The notes beneath the pieces are model-generated. The model was not told the origin of the DNA. It worked only from the letters and a program-made list of their open reading frames with translations, and did not search any database. Shown piece by piece: positions 1-5,310 of a stretch of DNA of 13,983 bases. The stretch spans positions 1 through 13,983 of the forward strand of contig CAZFLM010000120.1 of NCBI GenBank assembly GCA_964519955.1, written 5' to 3'. A program made the translations under genes and the position numbers. Position 1 is the stretch's first letter, and each line of letters opens with the position of its first letter. This stretch comes from CAZFLM01 sp964519955 (GTDB lineage: Bacteria; Armatimonadota; Chthonomonadetes; Chthonomonadales; CAJBBX01).

Positions 1-13
1 ACGCAGCGCCCAT

Positions 14-333
14 CCGAGCCGGGAGCGTGAGCGACCGGTCTGTTGTAGTCGGCAGGCGGTTGCGGCTTGGCGGTGGGCGGTTGGGGTGACGGCAGACCGC
101 TCCCTCACGGTCGCGGCTCGGTACGTTGTGCGCGGCGGTAGGCCTGTTCGCGTTGCACCAACGTGCCGAGCCGGGAGCGTGAGCGACCGGTCTGTGGTAG
201 TCGCAGGCGGCCGTGGCTTGGCGGCGGGTTGATCGCGGTGACGGCAGACCGCTCCCTCACGGTCGCGGCTCGGTACGTGGTGCGGGGCGGTGGGCCTGTA
301 CGCGTTGCACCAACGTGCCGAGCCGGGAGCGTG
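14..333. repeat. 152-bp tandem repeat, two full copies plus a partial third
   Basis: A unit starting with CCGAGCCGGGAGCGTG begins at 14, 166 and 318, an exact 152-bp period. The first two units (14-165 and 166-317) are close to 85-90% identical by eye. The third diverges after about 333. Differences concentrate in the central part of each unit, while the terminal arms are almost unchanged. No plausible protein is encoded: reading frames across it are arginine/proline-rich, lack a ribosome binding site and shift between copies. The stretch 1-448 holds no gene. Confidence 0.9.
155..283. repeat. Inverted-repeat (MITE-like) element inside the tandem unit
   Basis: The left arm at 155-194 (starting GCACCAACGTGCCGAGCCG) is nearly the reverse complement of the right arm at 245-283 (ending GGCTCGGTACGTGGTGC), giving arms of about 40 bp around a 50-bp centre. 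In the inner 29 bp, 25 positions match, and the four mismatches are all G-to-C exchanges. The same arrangement, with the same four mismatches, recurs at 14-42 versus 93-121. No transposase or clear target duplication is seen, so 'MITE-like' is only a structural description. Confidence 0.65.
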
Positions 334-375
334 GTGCGCACTCCAGCGTGGTCCGCTTGCTTGCGCGCGCGGCTC
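307..375. repeat. Degenerate third copy of the inverted-repeat element
   Basis: The left arm is intact at 307-333 (GCACCAACGTGCCGAGCC...). A diverged right arm follows at 353-375 (CCGCTTGCTTGCGCGC then GCGGCTC), and the centre is shortened to about 20 bp. It probably represents a deletion derivative of the element at 155-283. Confidence 0.45.
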
Positions 376-387
376 TGACCCGTTACG

Positions 388-405
388 GCCGCCGTCCACG
401 GCGGC
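388..405. terminator. Perfect palindrome downstream of the minus-strand operon
   Basis: GCCGCCGT (388-395) and ACGGCGGC (398-405) are perfectly complementary around two bases. As RNA this gives a 7-bp GC stem with a 4-nt loop. It lies about 45 nt past the stop codon (449) of the last operon gene, so it could end that transcript. No T-run follows on the minus strand, so it is not a textbook intrinsic terminator. Confidence 0.35.
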
Positions 406-410
406 GGGAC

Positions 411-445
411 GCTTCTGGCTTCTGACTCCTGACTTCTGGCTTCTG
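411..445. repeat. Heptamer array, CAGAAGC family (5 units)
   Basis: The plus strand reads GCTTCTG, GCTTCTG, ACTCCTG, ACTTCTG, GCTTCTG back to back, each exactly 7 bp. On the minus strand the unit is CAGAAGC/CAGAAGT. It begins 3 nt past the stop codon of the PHP gene. The same unit recurs on the other strand at 12189-12209. Confidence 0.85.
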
Positions 446-448
446 CCC

Positions 449-1243
449 CTAGAACGCGTACGCGATGCGCTCTCGGCCGGCGAACCGCACTAGCTCCGTG
501 TAGCCGCACTCCCGGGCGAGTTGGCGGGCGCGGTCGAAGTTGCGGGTGAGGTTGGCGGGAGCGTGAGCGTCGGCATTGATGAGGAGCGGGATGTCGCGCT
601 CCCGGGCGGCGCGGAGGAGCGTGGGCGCGGGATAGGCTTCGGCGGCAGGCAGGCTCCAGCCGGCGGTGTTGATCTCGATCGCGAGGTCGTTGGCCTTGAT
701 CGCGTCGAGAGCGGCCAGCGCGTGCTGCGTCATGTCGGCGGTCGGGCGGAAGCCAAACTTCTTGGGCAGGTCGAGGTGCGCCACGAAGTCGCAGAGGCCG
801 GACGCGGCCAACTCAGCAATGCGCGCGTAGTACTCGGCCCAGACGACGTTCACATCCTCGGCGGTGAGAGCCTCCCAGTGGCCCTGGGTCGCGTCGACCG
901 GGAAGCGGCGGACGTAGTGGACCGAGCCGATGACGTAGTCGAAGGGCAGCCCGTCGAGGCGGCGCTTGGCTTCGGCGATCGTATCGGGGAAGAAGTCCAC
1001 CTCCAGCCCGAGGCGGACCTTCGGGTTGGCGTGCTTGCCGATCGCCTCTTGAACGGACCTGATGTACGAGTGCAGGACGCCGGGATCCATCGACCAATCG
1101 TGCTGGCGGCCGTCGGGATCGAGCACCCAGTGGTCGGAGATGCCCACTTCGTCGAGGCCGAGGGTCGCGGCCTGTGTGACGAGCCCCTCGATGTCCGTCT
1201 GGCCGTCGCTCCACAGCGTGTGGTTATGGTAGGAAGTCAGCAA
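449..1243 (-). CDS. PHP-domain phosphatase, HisJ/histidinol-phosphatase-like
   Basis: A 264-aa cytoplasmic metal-dependent phosphoesterase of the PHP family. Expected metal ligands are in order: H6-x-H8 and D13 (HNHTLWSDG), H38 (ISDHW), E81 (GLEVDFFP), H109 (GSVHY), H156 (AHLDLPKKF) and D225-x-H227 (NADAHAP). Length and motif order fit HisJ-type histidinol phosphatases, which hydrolyse L-histidinol phosphate, but no other his gene is nearby and PHP proteins vary in substrate. The start is TTG at 1243, the only start that keeps the HxH motif; AAGGTGG at 1249-1255 serves as ribosome binding site. The TTG directly follows, in the same frame, the TGA of the DUF190 gene, so synthesis probably depends on termination-reinitiation. 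It is the last gene of the operon. Confidence 0.88.
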   Translation of the reverse strand: MLTSYHNHTLWSDGQTDIEGLVTQAATLGLDEVGISDHWVLDPDGRQHDWSMDPGVLHSYIRSVQEAIGKHANPKVRLGLEVDFFPDTIAEAKRRLDGLPFDYVIGSVHYVRRFPVDATQGHWEALTAEDVNVVWAEYYARIAELAASGLCDFVAHLDLPKKFGFRPTADMTQHALAALDAIKANDLAIEINTAGWSLPAAEAYPAPTLLRAARERDIPLLINADAHAPANLTRNFDRARQLARECGYTELVRFAGRERIAYAF

Positions 1244-1588
1244 TCAGTCCACCTTCTTGGAGTGCGTGTACTTCACGATCTCGCAGTTGTGTTTGGTGAT
1301 GAGGCCTTCGGTCACCATGGCCTCGAGGATCGGCAGGAACTGGTCGATGCGCTCCGGCGTATCGACGATCTCCACGACGATCGGCAGGTCCTCGGAGAGG
1401 CGCAAGATCGAGGCGGTGTGGATGCGGCTGTTCGCGCCGAAGCCCTCCAGCCCTCGCAGCACCGTCGCGCCGGCCATGCCCTCCTTGCGCGCCTGCTGGA
1501 CGATGGCGTTGTACAGCGACTGCCCGTGCCAGCGATCCGACTCGCCGATGAACACGCGCACCAGCTTGCCGGGTCCCTCGATCTTCAT
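1244..1588 (-). CDS. DUF190 family protein (PII-like fold)
   Basis: A 114-aa protein with the family hallmark: GATVLRGLEGFG at about 40-51, then IH at 56-57 and an acidic beta strand (LPIVVEIVD, 68-76). The family adopts a ferredoxin-like/PII-like fold. Its biochemical role is not established, but it is often encoded beside CrcB fluoride channels, as here. The start is ATG at 1588, overlapping the crcB stop by 4 nt (ATGA), which indicates translational coupling. It ends with TGA at 1246-1244, directly followed in frame by the TTG start of the PHP gene. It has no signal peptide or membrane segment and probably acts in the cytosol as a regulatory or accessory subunit. Confidence 0.88.
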   Translation of the reverse strand: MKIEGPGKLVRVFIGESDRWHGQSLYNAIVQQARKEGMAGATVLRGLEGFGANSRIHTASILRLSEDLPIVVEIVDTPERIDQFLPILEAMVTEGLITKHNCEIVKYTHSKKVD

Positions 1589-1980
1589 GACGCCCTCCAG
1601 TGCAGCAGCAGACGCCCGAGAACCATGCCCAGATACGCGGCAGCCAGGCCGCCCGCCACGCTCAGCCCCACATTCACCAGGGCAGCGCGCACCTGCCGCC
1701 CCTCGGCCAGCAGCCGCAGCGTCTCGTAGGAGAACGTCGAGAACGTGGTATAGCCGCCCAGGAAGCCTATGGCGATGAGAAGGCGCCAGTGATCCCGCCA
1801 CGCCAGGCCCAGCGACAGCGTCAGAAAGAGGCCGATGACGAAGGAGCCGCTAACGTTGATCAGCAGCGTGCCATACGGGAATCCGGGCCCGACGCGCTCC
1901 TGGACCCAGCCACCCAGCAGGTACCGGACGACGGAACCCGCGGCGCCTCCGACCGCAACGGCTGTTAGCTTGACGATCAC
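1585..1980 (-). CDS. crcB: Fluoride ion channel/exporter CrcB (Fluc)
   Basis: A 131-aa integral membrane protein with four hydrophobic helices that lowers cytoplasmic fluoride; Fluc channels work as dual-topology homodimers. Diagnostic motifs are GGAAGSVVRY (11-20), the pore Asn in GTLLINVSGSFVIG (37-50, N42) and GFLGGYTTFSTFSYET (72-87), which carries the TTFSTFS sodium/fluoride site. Length is normal. The start is GTG at 1980, which overlaps the upstream phosphoesterase stop (GTGA, 4 nt); the 3' end overlaps the DUF190 start (ATGA). The open frame continues upstream of 1980 only as a shadow of the phosphoesterase. A single crcB copy is present, consistent with a homodimer. Confidence 0.93.
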   Translation of the reverse strand: MIVKLTAVAVGGAAGSVVRYLLGGWVQERVGPGFPYGTLLINVSGSFVIGLFLTLSLGLAWRDHWRLLIAIGFLGGYTTFSTFSYETLRLLAEGRQVRAALVNVGLSVAGGLAAAYLGMVLGRLLLHWRAS

Positions 1981-4541
1981 CGCTCCTCCCGCGCCGCGGC
2001 CAGGCCCAGTCCGGACAGGATCGGCGGCATCGCCACGTCCTTGCCCTTCACCGTGTGCCACACGATGTCCGTCAGCAGGAGGTCCGGGATCGCGTCGGCG
2101 TCGGCGAAGTTCAGCTTGTTGCTCACATTGGCCTTGTATGCCGTCTTCTTGTTGATCTCGGCGACCACGTCGCGCGTCGGCAGGATGGCCGAGTATGGGG
2201 CGACGTTGAGGGGCTTCTCCGTGAAGAACGCGAAGGGCGAGGCTACCGCGTCGTACTGGCAGAGCGGCGGGATGCCGAGGAGCAGCCCCATCGTGCGCAG
2301 CATGCTGTCCGTGTTGTAGAAGGTGCTGTCGACCGTGCCCTTGGCGATGTACGGGCTGATGACATAGGCCGTCGAGCGGTGCGCGTCGACGTGGTCGTTG
2401 CCGTTCTGGGCGTCGTCCTCGATGATGAAGATGGCCGTCTTCTTCCAGTACGGGCTCCGGCTCACGGTCTCCACGAGCTGGCCGACGGCGAAGTCGTTGT
2501 CCGCGTTGAAGGCGCGCGGACTGGGTTTGTCGGTCGACGAGCCCATCGTGTGGTTGTTGCCGAGGCGCACCATCATGAAGCGCGGCATCTTGCCCGTCTT
2601 GACGAACCGGTCGTACTCGCCCTTCCACTCCTGGATACGGCTCGTGGCCTTGTTCGCGCCGAACGTCTTGCGGTGGCCGCTGAACGTGTGGTTGTGGAGC
2701 GTCCAGGCATCGCTGTCGGCGTAGTTCAGGTCGTAGATGCGGTAGTTGAGGTCCGTCCGATCGACCAAGCTCTTGCGGTTGGGGATGGTTCCGACCGTGT
2801 TCTGATCCATCCCCTCCTTGCCGGTGGCGCCCGGATCCTTGAACTCCGCGAAGAAGCCGTAGTTGCGAATGCTGACTCCGTGCCTCAGGCACTGGTCCCA
2901 GATGTAGCCGCCCGGCGCCTCCGCGGCGTCCTTCAGCCCCTCGCGATCCGCCGCGACACCGTTGTTCTGCCCCTCGTAGTCGTAGACGCGACCACGGCCG
3001 GAGTAGTTGTAGGGCACGTTGCGCGCGACGTACTCGTTCGCCATGCCCTGCGTCGACCAGTTCCAGCCGTCGCCCGAGACCTCGGCGCAGACGTAGAAGT
3101 TGTCCATCAGGACGAACCGCTCCGCCAACGCGTGCAGGTTCGGCGTCACCGAGCGCGGGAAGAGGCAGAGGCTGGGATCGCCATTGCCCTGTGGCAGATC
3201 GCCGAGAACCTGGTCGTACGTGCGGTTCTCCTTGATGATGTAGATGACGTGCTGGATGCCGGTTGCCGGGATGGCGGCCCGGGCGTCTGCGTCGAGTGTG
3301 GCGCTCAGGCGGTTGTTCAGCACCACCTGCCGGCTCAGCTTGAGCAGCTCCGCGTCGGACGGCAGCGCCATCGTCGAGACACACCCCTCGATGATGTTCT
3401 GGATGTACTTGCCCCACGTGCCCACGTCGCGCCCGTTCGGGTTGCGCTCCTCGACTCCCTTGGCGTTGGCGATCAGGAGGCGCTTGCCGTCGGCGGCGAC
3501 CGCGACCGAGGTGGGGTACCAGCCGGTGGGGATGTAGCCGAGCAGGCGCGCGTCCGGCAGCCCGATGACGGCCACCGCGTTCATGTCGGCGAGGGCGACG
3601 TAGAGGCGCTTCTCGTCGGGCGAGAGGGCCATGCCCAGCGGAGTGGCTCCCGGCAGGCCGCGCACATCCTGCGGGCGCAGGAGCACCGTCTTGAGCACCT
3701 TGTCGGAGGCGGTGTCTACGATGGAGATCGTGTCGCTTCCTGAGTTCGAGACGAACAGCCGGGCCTGGGAGCGGTCGAGCAGCAGAGAGGTCGGTGAGGT
3801 CCCGGTGCGAACCGCCCTGACGAGCTTCGCCGCCTGCGGATCGACCACCGCGACCACGTCGTCGCGCTCGCTGGTGACGTAGACCTTCTTGTCGGCGCTG
3901 GGGCCGGCGGTTACCGCGGCGACGCCCAGCGGGAAGCCGGGCAGCTCGACATGGGAGGCGACGGTTCCGTCGGCGGCGTTCCAGATGGTCAGCGAGCCCT
4001 TCAGGTTACTCGCGCGGCTGGTGCCGTTGTTGGCGGCATAGACGCGGCTCCCGTCACGGCTGGTGGCGACACCGGCCTTGAAGCCGGGCCACTTCGCGTC
4101 CTTTGGCGGGTCGGCCAACTCCTTGCCAGCTTCGACGATCTTGCCATCCTCGGCGATAGTGTAGACGACCACGCGATCCTCGGCGCCGCGCGAGGCGTAG
4201 AGGGTGCGCCCGTTCGTGCCAGGGGCGAAGGCGAGGCCCCAGTACAGGCCCTGCGACTTGCCGTCCTTGTTCTTGCCGCCGACATCAATCTTCGAGAGCA
4301 TGCGGCCGTCGCGCCCATCGAGGACCGAGAGCGCCTGCCGGAACCCGGTGTTCGTGACGACGACGAACTTGCCGTCCGGCGTCATCAGCATGTTCGCGGG
4401 CCAGCTACCGACGGGCGCATGCTCTCCGAGCGGGGTGATGTACTTCCCCGTTACGAGCTGGCGCATCTCGCCCTGGGGCCGGGCGCACACCGGCATGACC
4501 AGAGGCAGGAGCAACGACAGGAGCAGGGCTTTCGCACGCAT
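1977..4541 (-). CDS. Secreted YncE-like beta-propeller / phosphoesterase (alkaline phosphatase superfamily) fusion
   Basis: An 854-aa exported protein. Residues 1 to about 22 form a signal peptide (MRAKALLLSLLLPLVMPVCA). About 30-365 is a YVTN/YncE-type propeller with repeated blades (VVVTNTGF..SVLDGRDG; VYVTSERDDVVAVVDP; LFVSNSGSDTISIVDTAS; LYVALADMNAVAVI). About 425-840 is a phosphoesterase domain related to acid phosphatase/phospholipase C. It has IIKENRTYDQ (E438, N439 likely metal ligands), SVTPNLHALAERF, and the late acidic cluster EDDAQNGNDHVDAH (708-721). The substrate is unknown. The start is ATG at 4541 with GGGGAGGT at 4546-4553. It sits 33 nt after the DsrE gene and overlaps crcB by 4 nt, so it belongs to the same transcript. 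The two-domain order and length match the known bifunctional family. Confidence 0.88.
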   Translation of the reverse strand: MRAKALLLSLLLPLVMPVCARPQGEMRQLVTGKYITPLGEHAPVGSWPANMLMTPDGKFVVVTNTGFRQALSVLDGRDGRMLSKIDVGGKNKDGKSQGLYWGLAFAPGTNGRTLYASRGAEDRVVVYTIAEDGKIVEAGKELADPPKDAKWPGFKAGVATSRDGSRVYAANNGTSRASNLKGSLTIWNAADGTVASHVELPGFPLGVAAVTAGPSADKKVYVTSERDDVVAVVDPQAAKLVRAVRTGTSPTSLLLDRSQARLFVSNSGSDTISIVDTASDKVLKTVLLRPQDVRGLPGATPLGMALSPDEKRLYVALADMNAVAVIGLPDARLLGYIPTGWYPTSVAVAADGKRLLIANAKGVEERNPNGRDVGTWGKYIQNIIEGCVSTMALPSDAELLKLSRQVVLNNRLSATLDADARAAIPATGIQHVIYIIKENRTYDQVLGDLPQGNGDPSLCLFPRSVTPNLHALAERFVLMDNFYVCAEVSGDGWNWSTQGMANEYVARNVPYNYSGRGRVYDYEGQNNGVAADREGLKDAAEAPGGYIWDQCLRHGVSIRNYGFFAEFKDPGATGKEGMDQNTVGTIPNRKSLVDRTDLNYRIYDLNYADSDAWTLHNHTFSGHRKTFGANKATSRIQEWKGEYDRFVKTGKMPRFMMVRLGNNHTMGSSTDKPSPRAFNADNDFAVGQLVETVSRSPYWKKTAIFIIEDDAQNGNDHVDAHRSTAYVISPYIAKGTVDSTFYNTDSMLRTMGLLLGIPPLCQYDAVASPFAFFTEKPLNVAPYSAILPTRDVVAEINKKTAYKANVSNKLNFADADAIPDLLLTDIVWHTVKGKDVAMPPILSGLGLAAAREER

Positions 4542-4574
4542 GGTTACCTCCCCGATGCAATGCGGGCACTGCCG

Positions 4575-4928
4575 TCACAGGGCGACGACTCGGTCCGCTT
4601 CAATGGTCCAGGCGGCGAGGTCGGGCATCGTGCCGATTTGCACGCCGTCGATTAGCTTCGCGCCGAACAGGCCGCGATGGTCGAGACAGGTCATGCACGC
4701 CTTGACCTCGGCGCCTCCGGCGATCAACTCGGTGAGCATCTGCTCCACGTTGTGCATGCCGTCGGGACGCAGTTGGTTCGGCACGACGCAGTGCACGCCG
4801 TCGGACAGCGCGAAGATGCGGACGGCGGGCTTCGCTTCATGCTGCTGCAGCGCGGCGGCCAGGCGCAGGGTGTGGAAGGCGTACTCGTTCGAGTAGGGAG
4901 CGTGCTTCAGGACGAGGAGAACGGTCAT
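4575..4928 (-). CDS. DsrE family protein
   Basis: A 117-aa soluble protein of the DsrE/DsrF-like fold. Features are the N-terminal strand MTVLLVLKHAPY, a helix NEYAFHTLRLAAALQ, FALSDGVHCVVPNQ, the helix GMHNVEQMLTELIAGG, and a Cys pair at C78-x-x-C81 (KACMTCLDHRG). Members relay sulfur via a conserved Cys or have unassigned redox roles; the latter is all that can be said here. The start is ATG at 4928 with GGAGGA (4936-4941) 7 nt upstream. The frame stays open further upstream but only through repeat sequence. It is the first gene of the operon and shares its upstream region with the divergent glycosidase. Confidence 0.85.
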   Translation of the reverse strand: MTVLLVLKHAPYSNEYAFHTLRLAAALQQHEAKPAVRIFALSDGVHCVVPNQLRPDGMHNVEQMLTELIAGGAEVKACMTCLDHRGLFGAKLIDGVQIGTMPDLAAWTIEADRVVAL

Positions 4929-4990
4929 CGGGCGATCCTCCGGATACAGCAGGTAGTTGAGGCCCCCTTCAAGGTCTTCTGTAGGCGCAC

Positions 4991-5046
4991 CCGGTGGTGT
5001 CAAACCACCGGCAATGTGGCCTGCGGCCGGCCGTCCTCGCGGACGG
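4991..5046 (+). repeat. Three-part hairpin element, copy 1
   Basis: H1: CCGGTGGT (4991-4998), loop GTCAA, ACCACCGG (5004-5011). H2: GGCC/GGCC around 5018-5028. H3: CCGTCC (5031-5036), loop TCGC, GGACGG (5041-5046). The same order recurs at 13862-13917 and, decayed, at 10756-10808. This copy lies between two divergent genes rather than after a stop codon. Confidence 0.8.
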
Positions 5047-5048
5047 GT

Positions 5049-5062
5049 GCGTCGCGCGACGC
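5049..5062. repeat. 14-bp perfect palindrome
   Basis: GCGTCGCGCGACGC is its own reverse complement. It follows directly on the H3 hairpin. It could be an operator or part of the repeat mosaic; nothing separates these options. Confidence 0.6.
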
Positions 5063-5075
5063 TGTGCCGGACGGG

Positions 5076-5165
5076 CAGGGACGCCCATCCCACCGCGACG
5101 CTCTGCTGGGCAGGCGGTGGCGACGGAGCGCCACCCTCCAGGCAGCAGGGACGCCCGTCCCCACC
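5076..5165 (+). repeat. Direct repeat pair flanking a hairpin
   Basis: CAGGGACGCCCATCCCACC (5076-5094) recurs as CAGGGACGCCCGTCCCCACC (5146-5165), 70 bp apart, with one substitution and one inserted C. Between them GGTGGCG (5116-5122) pairs perfectly with CGCCACC (5129-5135) around a 6-nt loop. Confidence 0.65.
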
Positions 5166-5181
5166 ACGGCCTATGCGCAGA

Positions 5182-5193
5182 TCGAGATCTCGA
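5182..5193. promoter_or_regulatory. 12-bp palindrome, possible operator
   Basis: TCGAGATCTCGA is perfectly self-complementary and lies 118 nt before the glycosidase start. It is a candidate binding site for a dimeric regulator. No promoter elements with good spacing flank it, so the role is speculative. Confidence 0.3.
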
Positions 5194-5310
5194 CGACACG
5201 GGCATTGTACCCGACCGGCTGGAGGGCCGGAGGAAGGGCCGGAGGCGGCGTCCAATAGGCCAGAGGGAGACCGGGGGCCGTTCAGCCGCCCTCGGCGAAG
5301 GAGTGCGGCA

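Larger units (their letters stand above)
4929..5310. other. Divergent intergenic region filled with palindromes
   Basis: These 382 bases separate the DsrE operon from the glycosidase and hold no credible gene. They contain the three-part hairpin element (4991-5046), a 14-bp perfect palindrome (5049-5062), a direct repeat 70 bp apart (5076-5094 and 5146-5165), a 7-bp stem hairpin (5116-5135) and a 12-bp palindrome (5182-5193). No strong sigma-70 promoter could be picked out for either gene. Confidence 0.75.

Noticed and set aside
14..333. CRISPR-like array
   Set aside because: The 152-bp unit is almost wholly repeated, with two full copies and no unique spacers; no cas genes.
1981..3417. Upstream extension of crcB into a 610-aa frame
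   Set aside because: The upstream part lies inside the phosphoesterase gene in another frame and is low-complexity; the GTG at 1980 gives a normal CrcB length.
521..3743. Long plus-strand frames at 521-1729 and 2055-3743
   Set aside because: They mirror the minus-strand operon, whose proteins carry clear family motifs; the plus-strand products look like GC-driven shadows.
4978..5003. Minus-strand promoter TTGACA-N14-TACAGA for the DsrE operon
   Set aside because: The spacer is too short and the -35 lies in the H1 loop and 3' arm of the repeat element, so it is probably coincidence.
4929..5100. Fluoride riboswitch ahead of the DsrE-crcB operon
   Set aside because: The minus strand has a GGGATGGGCGTCCC stretch slightly like the aptamer start, but the required downstream CTGATGGCCTCTAC-like block is missing and the stretch belongs to a direct repeat.
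4957..5310. N-terminal extension of the glycosidase by 118 residues
   Set aside because: It would translate palindromic repeats and place the hydrophobic leader internally; GAAGGAG before the ATG at 5311 fits better.
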